Shown piece after piece: positions 1 to 7,155 of a stretch of 64,000 nucleotides of DNA (the first letter of the stretch is position 1; every line of letters starts with the position of its first letter). This stretch comes from Streptomyces cinnamoneus. GTDB lineage: Bacteria > Actinomycetota > Actinomycetes > Streptomycetales > Streptomycetaceae. The stretch lies in NCBI RefSeq assembly GCF_014650495.1, contig NZ_BMVB01000005.1, positions 124,001 through 188,000 of the forward strand, written 5' to 3'. Both the position numbers and the translations under genes were made by a program. Below the pieces are notes generated by a model. It ran no database searches. It saw nothing but the letters and a program-made list of their open reading frames with translations, and had not been told where the DNA came from.

Positions 1-894
1 GAAGTACCCGCAGAAATCACGATAACCCCCGCGGTTGCACGTTTCCGGATTCGTGATCCGGTTACCGCTGTTGTCATAGTCTCGGGCCGGCGTCCGGCCT
101 GGCTTGTGCCCCCAGAAATTTCCGCTGTGGAACCTGTACCAGTGGTAGTCCTGCCCCGGCCAGACAACCAGTGCAGTGAGCCAACGGGGTTTCTCGCTGT
201 CCGGCAGGCACTGGAAGCGCCGGACGAAGCCGTCGGCCAATGCGGCCTGTGTGACGTTCGGACAGGCCATGGTCCCGGTCTGGGCACCGTGCGCCCGGCC
301 GGGCTGGGCGAAGGTGTCGGTGCGGATGTTGCGCGCGTAGTTGTAGCAGTTGTTGTTGGGCTGGACTTGCGGGGTGTTCCAGAAGCCGGGGTTGAACTGG
401 CCGAATTCGATGTAGCAGGTGGCGGCCGGCGCGGTTTCCTGGGCAGTCGTGCGCAGGGGGTGCGCGGGGAGTGCCGGGGACCGGGTCCAGGTCGGCGGCT
501 CGGCCTCGAAGGCGTTGATCTCACCGAGCACCAGCTCGCGCAGGTCATCGCTGAGCGGTGTCTGCTCGTGCTCGGCCAGCCGCGTGTCCGCGTGGCGGGT
601 CATGCCTTCCACGACCCGGCGGGCCAGCTCGGCCGAGCGACCGAGATCACGGGCGCCCAGGGTGCCCAGGGCGAAGCTGCGGGGTAAGGACTCGGGCCAG
701 GGCTCGTCGTCGCTGACAGCCGAGACCACGACCTCGCGATATCCGAGGCCGTCATATCCCGCCCCGGGTATCCCCACCGCTCCTTCCGCCGCATCGGCCA
801 CATCCGACAACAGACTTCTCGCCACGCTCTCGTCCGTGATGATCCAGGACGGGTCGGGACGGCCGGAGAAAATACTGATGTCGATGCGCAGCAT
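1..894 (-). CDS. ISMP1-like protein of unknown function, 3' end cut by window
   Basis: The reading frame is open from an ATG at 894 to base 1 (298 codons) with no stop, so the C-terminus lies outside the window. I chose the start at 894 because GAGGAG sits about 8 bases upstream; an in-frame ATG at 909 lacks a ribosome site. No signal peptide is seen. The N-terminal third (LRIDISIFSGRPDPSW) matches nothing I can name. The C-terminal half has NNCYNYARNIRTDTFAQPG and later HWYRFHSGNFWGHKPG, ending in DFCGYF. From memory this resembles the insoluble-matrix-shell-protein-1-like family, shared by molluscs and bacteria. The Cys in NNCYNYA and the His in DYHWYR could form a cysteine-peptidase-like pair, but that is inference. 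Family call moderate, function unknown. Confidence 0.7.
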   Translation of the reverse strand, partial: MLRIDISIFSGRPDPSWIITDESVARSLLSDVADAAEGAVGIPGAGYDGLGYREVVVSAVSDDEPWPESLPRSFALGTLGARDLGRSAELARRVVEGMTRHADTRLAEHEQTPLSDDLRELVLGEINAFEAEPPTWTRSPALPAHPLRTTAQETAPAATCYIEFGQFNPGFWNTPQVQPNNNCYNYARNIRTDTFAQPGRAHGAQTGTMACPNVTQAALADGFVRRFQCLPDSEKPRWLTALVVWPGQDYHWYRFHSGNFWGHKPGRTPARDYDNSGNRITNPETCNRGGYRDFCGYF

Positions 895-1115
895 GCCGAT
901 GCTCCTCATCTACTGGGGGACTCGTGCCCCCTGTTGGTAGCATTGTCCAGTGAGCATGGTCAATCACTTGCACAGAAGTGATATCGATCCCCTCCGATTA
1001 GCTTTCGGGGCCGCGGTCGATGGATCAGAAAAACCGGCTCGCTTGAATTCTGAATTACCTCACCGATGCCTGTTCAGCGCCTTTACAGGTCGTTTCACTC
1101 GGGGAGCCTGCACCA

Positions 1116-1640
1116 TCACGGCCCCGGGACGACCCGGCGCCGGTAGATCGAACGCTGCAGGTGGTCCTTGGTCGGACCGGTGGTACGCCAGCACACGTGC
1201 CATTCGTCACGGGAGACGACGTCGAACGTTCCTTCATAGCTGTCCGCCGCACACGCGTGGGAGACCGTCCAGTGCCCCGTGCGCAAGTCCAGCTCGTGGA
1301 AGAACCGGCCGTCGGAGAACAGGACCTCACAGGTGCCGTCCGCGGCCGGGAGCAACATCAGGGTGCGGCCTGCCGGGCTCGTCGCACCCTCCCATTGCAG
1401 CTCTCCGTCCTCGGTGTGCACCAGCCGACCGTCGTCGGCCTCCCCGAACACCGCCGTGCCGTGGAACGATCCGCTGCGGTCCGCCGCCAGGTCGAACAAG
1501 ACGCGCTCGACGGTCCAGTCCCCCGTCAGATGAGCCACCGCATCGGACACCGGATACCGACCTGCTTCACTCACCGGCACCGGCGCCGGCTCCGGGCCCG
1601 AGGCGTGGACGGAAGATCGGTCGGGAACAGAAAACTGCAT
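1116..1640 (-). CDS. DUF6314 family protein
   Basis: A 174-residue soluble protein starting at the ATG MQFSVPDRS. The core reads HLTGDWTVERVLFDL, then GSFHGTAVFGE, a central GRTLMLLPAADG strand, FFHELDLRTGHWTVSHAC and a terminal IYRRR. This layout of one small antiparallel barrel is what I recall for DUF6314, a family of roughly 150-residue lipocalin-like proteins of unknown role in actinobacteria. There is no signal peptide or membrane segment. It is divergent from the exported propeller at 1842, with about 200 bases between them. The ribosome site is weak (a G-rich run just before ATG), so the start is less certain than the family. Confidence 0.75.
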   Translation of the reverse strand: MQFSVPDRSSVHASGPEPAPVPVSEAGRYPVSDAVAHLTGDWTVERVLFDLAADRSGSFHGTAVFGEADDGRLVHTEDGELQWEGATSPAGRTLMLLPAADGTCEVLFSDGRFFHELDLRTGHWTVSHACAADSYEGTFDVVSRDEWHVCWRTTGPTKDHLQRSIYRRRVVPGP

Positions 1641-1841
1641 CCCCCAATTACACCACCTGCCCCTACCCCATCCCGCTCTGGCGGGTGCCGGGTGAGCAGA
1701 GACGGAGGTCGACGGGCACGATCGGGCGGCGATTTCCGCCTCACCCACAAGGGGGAATCCACCGGATCCGCTGTCCGATGATCCGATGCACCGCTTGCAT
1801 GGACGCGTCACCCAAGAGCTACCGTCCATCAGGAGAGCAAC

Positions 1842-2993
1842 TTGGACCGCCGCGCCTTCCACCGCCGACTGATGTCCTTGGGCAGCTTCGCAGCAGCCGG
1901 GACGCTGCTCGGAATGCCGGCCACCGCGACCGCGGGTCCGCGGTACCGGAACGTCCTCTCCCCACCAGCCGGGTCCTCCCGACGGACAGTGGTGGAGTAC
2001 GAGCTGCCGCCCGCTGAGGAAACGCACGAGATCGTCAAAATGCCGGGCCGGCCGATGGTCCTCGTGTCCCAGATGTCCAACAGCCGGCTGGTGAAGCTCC
2101 AGCTGGACACCCGCACCGAGCAGGTGACAGACGTCAAGGCGTTCCCGCTCGGCTCCTCCGACGCGATGCTGCACGGGCTGGCGGTCTCCTCGCGCCATCC
2201 CGGGCGGATCTGGGCCACGCACGAGGGCGCCGACCGGCTGCTCCTGGTGGATCCCCGGGCGGATTCCCTTGAGGCCGCCCCGCGCGTCGAACGTGAGATC
2301 GCCGTTCCGGGCGGCGGCCGGGGGCCGCACTACGTCAACGAGTACGGCGACACCTTGTGGGTGACCCTGAAGGGGAGCGACCAGGTGCTGGCCCTGGACC
2401 ACACGCGTCCTGGCCGCCACCGCCTCTTCGATGCCGAGCCCCACCCCATCTTCGCCGCACAGCACCCGGTCAGCGGGGACTTCTACGTCAGCCAGGACGG
2501 TGCGAGCTCGCTGCTGCGCATCGACCCGCGCAGCGGACGCACCTCCCAGATCCCCGTTCCGGCGGAGCGGGGCAGCACCCCGGTCGGCCTGATCAGCGGC
2601 CCCGGCGGCATCTGGGTGGTGCTCCTCGGCACCGCGAAGGCGGGGACCGGCACCTTCGGGCGGATCGCCGCGGACGGACAGATCGTCTGGCACCGGCTGG
2701 GCAACCCGCTGGGCCAGTCGGCGTCGCTGCTGCACCTGGCCTTCGACCCGCCGGGCACGGCGCGGGAGCCCGGACTGTGGCTCCTGGCGTCGACGATCGT
2801 CTCCGAGCAGGCCCGCGACCTCATCATCCGGGTGCGGTTCGACCCGTCCTGGGCACGCGTCACCGGCGAGGAGTACGCGGCGCTTCCGACGCAGTTGTGC
2901 AAGGCGCACCGCCTGCTGCCGCTGGAGAACAGCGTGCTCGCCACCGAACTGACGAGTGCCAGGGTGGCCCAGCTGATCAGCGCCCAGCACTGA
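1842..2993 (+). CDS. Exported beta-propeller protein, virginiamycin B lyase-like
   Basis: 383 residues from a TTG start preceded by AGGAGA about 5 bases upstream. The N-terminus DRRAFHRRLMSLGSFAAAG carries arginines, a hydrophobic stretch and an ATATA cleavage region; it looks like a Tat or Sec signal peptide. The rest is repeated strands such as GRPMVLVSQMSNSRLVKLQ, IWATHEGADRLLLVDP, TLWVTLKGSDQVLALD and GGIWVVLLG. These are the blades of a Vgb/streptogramin-lyase or SMP-30-like propeller. True Vgb enzymes need specific metal-binding His and Glu residues, which I cannot confirm, so enzymatic activity is open. It is probably a single-gene unit. It differs from the propellers inside the eCIS operon in carrying an export signal. 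Confidence 0.75.
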   Translation: MDRRAFHRRLMSLGSFAAAGTLLGMPATATAGPRYRNVLSPPAGSSRRTVVEYELPPAEETHEIVKMPGRPMVLVSQMSNSRLVKLQLDTRTEQVTDVKAFPLGSSDAMLHGLAVSSRHPGRIWATHEGADRLLLVDPRADSLEAAPRVEREIAVPGGGRGPHYVNEYGDTLWVTLKGSDQVLALDHTRPGRHRLFDAEPHPIFAAQHPVSGDFYVSQDGASSLLRIDPRSGRTSQIPVPAERGSTPVGLISGPGGIWVVLLGTAKAGTGTFGRIAADGQIVWHRLGNPLGQSASLLHLAFDPPGTAREPGLWLLASTIVSEQARDLIIRVRFDPSWARVTGEEYAALPTQLCKAHRLLPLENSVLATELTSARVAQLISAQH

Positions 2994-3342
2994 CAGCGGC
3001 GATCTCGGAAGGCCCGTGCCCCTCGTGGAAGGGACGGCACCATGCGGGGCAGCAAGGTGGGTGTAACTCGGTGTATGAGATGGCTATTTGAGGACGGAAT
3101 CAGACCGAGAACGTGTCACGAAAACCGTCCCGAGCGCGATATTTTCGCGAGGGATGGACGGCTTGCCGCCGTCGCCCTTTCAGAAGGGGAGCGCCGAGGG
3201 GACGGAAACGCCGACGCCCGCAGGCCGCCGCTGCCGAATACGCCGAATACGTCGGATACGCCGGTGCACCTGACCCGTCCCCTCGCCGTCGTACTTTGCG
3301 CAGCTTCCCCCTTCAGGACACCGACACGAAGGAGTACGTTTC
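2994..3342. other. Intergenic region upstream of the sphingomyelinase D-like gene
   Basis: About 350 bases with no convincing gene; the short frames here lack ribosome sites and protein-like composition. At 3236-3262 there is a degenerate 9-base tandem (gaatacgcc, gaatacgtc, ggatacgcc). The AAGGAG ribosome site of the next gene is at 3329-3334. Its promoter presumably lies here, but I see no clear -35/-10 pair. Confidence 0.5.
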
Positions 3343-4332
3343 TTGACCACTCACCTTCGACATGGCGCCGGCCCGCGGAAGTTACTGGCGCCGATGGCGG
3401 CACTGTGCGGGATCATCGGTGCCACCGCGCTCAGTACGAGCCCGGCGGCCGCAGCCGATCAGCGTCAGGCGATCTACGCCATCGCGCACCGGGTCGACAC
3501 CCTGGACGGTGTGGACGCCGCCCTCAAGCATGGCGCCAACGCCATCGAGATCGACGTCTGTGCCTGGTGGAACCCGAACGAATGGCGCGCTTATCACGAC
3601 TGTTCCTCGGCCGGTGACAACCGGCGGGGCCCCAGCTTCGACAGCACGATCGACCGTATTGTCTCCCACGCCAACGCAGGGCGCCGGCTGGCCCTGGTCT
3701 GGCTGGACATCAAGGACCCGAACTACTGCGGAGAAGCTCCGAACCGTGGGTGCAGCGTCGCCGGACTGCGCGACAAGGCGCAGCGGCTGACGGGTGCCGG
3801 GATCCAGGTGCTCTACGGCTTCTACGAGTACCACGGCGGTAGCACCCCGGACGTCGGCGGCAGGGGCTGGAAGAGCCTGGAGGGCAAGCTCGGCAAGCTG
3901 GAGGGCATCACGACGACCGGGACCCGCGATCAGGTCCAGGCCGCCTTCAACCGGTCCGGCTCCGGGTTCCCGGCCGGTCGCCGGGCGATGGACTACGGCG
4001 ACTCCGATATCACCAAGGGGTTCGGCAACTGCACGGAAGCCAGCCGCAACACGTGCGCGGAACTGAAGAAGGGCGCCGGGGACCGTGCGGCCGGCCGGCT
4101 CGCGGCCACGCTGTCCTGGACGACCACCTACAACGACCCGTGGTACGTCGACAAACTGCTGGGCGACGCTCGGGTGGACGGCATCATCGCCGGCTACGGC
4201 GCCTTCACCGGAGTGCGCGAATACGACGACAGCTGGCAGTGCGCCAACTCCATCAACCTCATCCGTGACTGGGTGAACCGCCACGGCACCACCCACCGCA
4301 TGGCCACCAGCGGCGACCGCCTGTTCAGGTAG
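3343..4332 (+). CDS. Secreted sphingomyelinase D / phospholipase D-like enzyme
   Basis: 329 residues from a TTG start, AAGGAG 8 bases upstream. A Sec signal peptide (positive start, hydrophobic core, cleavage near AAAA-D39) directs export. The mature N-terminus has AIAHRV (His49), NAIEIDVCAWW (Glu69, Asp71) and WRAYHD (His85). In spider-venom sphingomyelinases D the two catalytic histidines and the Mg-binding Glu and Asp fall at 12, 47, 32 and 34. Spacings here are +20, +22 and +36, almost identical. The TIM-barrel continues with LVWLDIKDPNYCG. Family members cleave sphingomyelin or lysophosphatidylcholine, often by transphosphatidylation to cyclic phosphates. Cysteines at DVC and YHDC recall the family's disulfide loop. 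Substrate is inferred. Single gene followed by a hairpin at 4394. Confidence 0.88.
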   Translation: MTTHLRHGAGPRKLLAPMAALCGIIGATALSTSPAAAADQRQAIYAIAHRVDTLDGVDAALKHGANAIEIDVCAWWNPNEWRAYHDCSSAGDNRRGPSFDSTIDRIVSHANAGRRLALVWLDIKDPNYCGEAPNRGCSVAGLRDKAQRLTGAGIQVLYGFYEYHGGSTPDVGGRGWKSLEGKLGKLEGITTTGTRDQVQAAFNRSGSGFPAGRRAMDYGDSDITKGFGNCTEASRNTCAELKKGAGDRAAGRLAATLSWTTTYNDPWYVDKLLGDARVDGIIAGYGAFTGVREYDDSWQCANSINLIRDWVNRHGTTHRMATSGDRLFR

Positions 4333-4388
4333 CGGACAGCCTCGGTCCGGGTCCGCACCACCCTGCGCCCATGGGCCCCAGGGGCCCC

Positions 4389-5543
4389 TCACACCGTCGG
4401 CCGGGAGCCCGGCCGACGGCCTTTCCTCAGGAGAGGACGGCCGCGGTCGGGGACGGTGGCCGTCAGGGCTTCGACGGCGGTGGGGTTGAGCAGGTTGATG
4501 CGGACGTAGCCGGGATGGCCGTCGAGTTCGAAGTGCCGCTCGTCGAGCGCCAGGAACCAGCGGTGCGGGACGCGTGGCCGGCCAAAGAGGAAGAATCCGG
4601 TCTCGACCGGTGTCCAGGCGGCGAGCGCGCCGCTCGCGGTGAGGCGCGCGTAGTTGTCACGAATGTGCCGGACCAAGTCTGCGTTGCCGTGCAGGATCAT
4701 GAGGTCTGCGGCGTGGTGGGCGAACAGCCGGTCGGAGACGGCGACGTCACCGTGGAGGTTGATGTGCAGGTCGGCGAGCTCCTGGCGCAGCGCGGCGGGC
4801 ACCAGCAGGTGGGCGCAGCGGTATCCGTGGACGGACAGGTACTTGGTGGGGCACACCATGCGCAGCGTGTGCTCGGCCGGAAGCCGGGCGCTCGCCTCCC
4901 CCGGCCTTCCGTCCCAGGGCATGTACTGGAAGGTGCCGTCCACGAACACCAGCGACCCCGTGGCCTGCTGCCACGCCGCGATCGCGTCCAGGACGGCCGT
5001 CGGCACCCGGCGCCCCGCGTACCAGACGGGGTCGGTCAGCACGAGGACCGTGGGTTCCTCGGGCAGGCTCAGGTCGAACTCCGGCTGGTACGCGTGCCCG
5101 GAGGCCACCGGAACCGGCTCAATACCGAATGCGCGTAAGAGATAGGCCAGTTTGTAGTACACGGGCGCCACGTAGTGGATCCGCCGGTGGCCGTTCACGG
5201 CGAGCCAGGTGACGAACGTTCCGAGCACACTGCTCGAACCGCCGGCCGGAACGACATTCCGCTCACCGTAGGCCACCCCGTCATAGCGCTCATGCATGGC
5301 GGCGATCTTTGACCGGAGATCCAGGTCTTCGTCCAGACCCGCGTACCGGGTGATGTCCGCCAGATGGCACGGCGCGGTGTGGGCGAGCGGCCCGAGATAC
5401 CGCCCCACGTGGGGATGGCCGCCGTTGTAGTCGGAAAGGAAGACGCGGGCACCCGGTTGCTGGCGCTCCGCCTCGATGTGTTCGTGCAACTCCAGCATGC
5501 GGAACAGCGGAGGTCTCGCCGTTCGTCCCGACCCGGTCTGCAT
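4389..5543 (-). CDS. PLP-dependent aminotransferase, fold type I
   Basis: 384 residues; the ATG at 5543 is preceded by AGGAG, and the frame upstream of it looks non-coding. An N-terminal substrate-lid region (DYNGGHPHVGRYLGP) is followed by the cofactor-phosphate region VVPAGGSSSVLGTF, the Asp/Tyr pair in VLVLTDPVWYAGR, LVFVDGTFQYMPW, and the Schiff-base lysine in CPTKYLSVHGYRC (about residue 234). This is the order of class I/II aminotransferases. The lid motif recalls amino-acid or natural-product aminotransferases, but I cannot name a substrate. It stands next to the eCIS PAAR-like gene in the same direction, about 195 bases apart, with no evident functional link. Confidence 0.8.
   Translation of the reverse strand: MQTGSGRTARPPLFRMLELHEHIEAERQQPGARVFLSDYNGGHPHVGRYLGPLAHTAPCHLADITRYAGLDEDLDLRSKIAAMHERYDGVAYGERNVVPAGGSSSVLGTFVTWLAVNGHRRIHYVAPVYYKLAYLLRAFGIEPVPVASGHAYQPEFDLSLPEEPTVLVLTDPVWYAGRRVPTAVLDAIAAWQQATGSLVFVDGTFQYMPWDGRPGEASARLPAEHTLRMVCPTKYLSVHGYRCAHLLVPAALRQELADLHINLHGDVAVSDRLFAHHAADLMILHGNADLVRHIRDNYARLTASGALAAWTPVETGFFLFGRPRVPHRWFLALDERHFELDGHPGYVRINLLNPTAVEALTATVPDRGRPLLRKGRRPGSRPTV
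4394..4419. terminator. Strong hairpin between convergent genes, candidate bidirectional terminator
   Basis: A perfect 12-base stem (ccgtcggccggg pairing with cccggccgacgg, 2-base centre) lies 61 bases after the sphingomyelinase D-like stop codon. It also covers the last codons of the convergent aminotransferase gene. The downstream T-run is weak (cctttcct), as is usual for actinobacterial terminators. Confidence 0.65.
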
Positions 5544-5737
5544 TTTTCTCCTGATGCCGCTTAAGGTCCTGCCGGCCGCCGCCGGACTGCAGGACGCCGG
5601 GGCCGGCCTGTCCGCCGCACGCCCGGCCGACAGCGCGCCATGCCTACCCGCAACACCCGCACTTGAACGCGGGACGGCCCGAGGCACGAGCCGGCCTCCC
5701 ATCGGCCGCCCCACCCGGCCCGCCACCGTGGCCGGCG

Positions 5738-6238
5738 CTAGCCCGCCTTCACGGTGTCGCTTCCCCGGAGGAACTCGGCTGTGCCCGAGTAGCTCCGGGT
5801 GGTGTCCGGAACGGGCGAGCCGCTGGGCTGGGCCTGGAACGCAGGCCGGAAGACGTCGAAGGCCGCGGTGAAGGCCGTCCCCCTGATGAGGACCGGCAGC
5901 CCGTCGGCGGTGGTGTGCGCGGTCGTGTTCGACGGCCCCGGAGCGAGCCGCAGCCACCCCACTCCTCCCAGGTAGGGGTTCGGGAGAGCGGTGACCGTGT
6001 AGTGCAGGAACGTGAACGGCCGGGCGACCGGGGGGTACTCGTCACCCTTCAGGCACACGGGCCTGCCGTCCACGAGCACGTCCTTGCCCGACCCGAGGAG
6101 CGGCTGCGGCGTCATCAGCTCGGGGACCACCAGGGTGGACTTCGGGGCGATCAGCGGATCGAACGTCACCTTGAGCAGGTCGCCGGTCCGGATGACGGAG
6201 TCTGCCACCACGAAGGACGATCCTCTCTGCCGGGCCAC
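5738..6238 (-). CDS. PAAR-like eCIS spike-tip protein (Pvc10/Afp10-type)
   Basis: 166 residues if the GTG at 6238 is used. A better ribosome site (GAGAGGA) points to an internal GTG at 6211, giving about 157 residues. The centre reads PQPLLGSGKDVLVDGRPVC followed by LKGDE. This GSG...VxGKPVCxxGDE pattern is what I recall from PAAR-like tip proteins of contractile injection systems, which cap the VgrG trimer. The C-terminal part (GGVGWLRLAPG, VLIRGTAFTAAFDVF) adds small beta segments. In Afp/PVC loci gene 10 sits between gp25 and baseplate J; here it is displaced beyond the cap and ATPase genes and read in the opposite direction from them. The assignment rests on motif and location only. Confidence 0.6.
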   Translation of the reverse strand: MARQRGSSFVVADSVIRTGDLLKVTFDPLIAPKSTLVVPELMTPQPLLGSGKDVLVDGRPVCLKGDEYPPVARPFTFLHYTVTALPNPYLGGVGWLRLAPGPSNTTAHTTADGLPVLIRGTAFTAAFDVFRPAFQAQPSGSPVPDTTRSYSGTAEFLRGSDTVKAG

Positions 6239-6454
6239 CTTCGCCGACCGGGCCGGCCGCAGCGAGAGGTCGATTGACCCACGTCCTCCGGCCGGATCGC
6301 ACGCAGGCGGGCCGGTTGGTCACCACTGCGGGTGCCGGTGATCGGCCTGATGGGTGCCGCGGCGAAGGGGCGGCCGGCAGAGGGGGTACGACTGCATGTG
6401 CGACGGCGAACGCCTGCGACGGATGCAGGCGGAGGACACAGGGGATCGGAAACG

Positions 6455-6484
6455 GGAACAGGAACAGGAACAGGAACAGGAACG
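6455..6484 (+). repeat. Hexanucleotide tandem repeat (GGAACA)4-GGAACG at the cap gene ribosome site
   Basis: Four exact GGAACA units plus a fifth GGAACG end 8 bases before the GTG start of the DUF4255 cap gene. Each unit contains an AGGAA-like Shine-Dalgarno core. Slippage in units of six would change the number and spacing of ribosome-binding cores without altering any protein. Confidence 0.85.
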
Positions 6485-6492
6485 GCCTGGCA

Positions 6493-7155
6493 GTGATCGA
6501 AATGGTGGACAGGGCGCTGGAATGGCGCGTCTGTGACGAGTTGGACAAAGCGGGTGAGGGAGACGTCGATGTCGACTTCGGCCCGCCGTCGCGCGACCGT
6601 GACCTCGGCGGGAGCGGCCGTCCCACCGTGAGTCTGTACCTCTACGACGTGCGGGAGGACCTGGACCGCCGTCAGAACGGCACGGTCGTCCACCACGACG
6701 ACCTGCGCCGGCGGCCGGACGGCACGCTGGTCCGGATCAAGAGCTACGAGCACGACCCGCCCAGGTACGCGCAACTGTCCTACCTGCTGACCACCTGGGC
6801 CACGGACGTGGCGAGCAGCCATCTCATGCTCGGCGTGCTGCTCGTGGGGCTGGCACGGAACCGCATCCTGCCCCTGCGGCTCCACCCCGACCTGGAGGTT
6901 CTGGACCTCTCGGCCATGATGGACGTGGGAGGCCCGATGCCCGGGGGGCAGGGCATCGGTGACCTCTGGGGCGGCCTGGACCACGTCGTCGTGCCGTCCC
7001 TCAACGTCACGGTGTCCCTGCCGCTGCTCACGTTCCTGCCCCTCAAGGGGCTCGACCACCTCGTCCGGCACCCGCCCGACGTCCGTCTCCGCACCAAGCG
7101 CCTCCAGGAGCGGGCCCCGCGCGCCGAGGCCGAGAGGAGCGCGACCGGTGAGTGA
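6493..7155 (+). CDS. DUF4255 eCIS terminal cap protein (Pvc16-like)
   Basis: 220 residues from GTG (MIEMVDRALEWRV). An ATG three codons in is an alternative, and the frame also runs open further upstream through the repeat, but that part has no protein character. The sequence has the DUF4255/Pvc16 layout: N-terminal helix, PTVSLYLYDVRED, YEHDPPRYAQLSYLLTTWA, SSHLMLGVLLVGL and a C-terminal VVPSLNVTVSLPLLT strand. In Afp/PVC particles this protein caps the tube and sheath end distal to the baseplate. The stop overlaps the ATPase start by 8 bases (GTGAGTGA), so the two are translationally coupled. Length fits the family. Confidence 0.88.
   Translation: MIEMVDRALEWRVCDELDKAGEGDVDVDFGPPSRDRDLGGSGRPTVSLYLYDVREDLDRRQNGTVVHHDDLRRRPDGTLVRIKSYEHDPPRYAQLSYLLTTWATDVASSHLMLGVLLVGLARNRILPLRLHPDLEVLDLSAMMDVGGPMPGGQGIGDLWGGLDHVVVPSLNVTVSLPLLTFLPLKGLDHLVRHPPDVRLRTKRLQERAPRAEAERSATGE

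Noticed and set aside
106..940. Plus-strand frames of 193 and 173 codons at the window start
   Set aside because: The minus strand encodes a motif-bearing protein without a stop to the window edge; the plus frames are its shadows.
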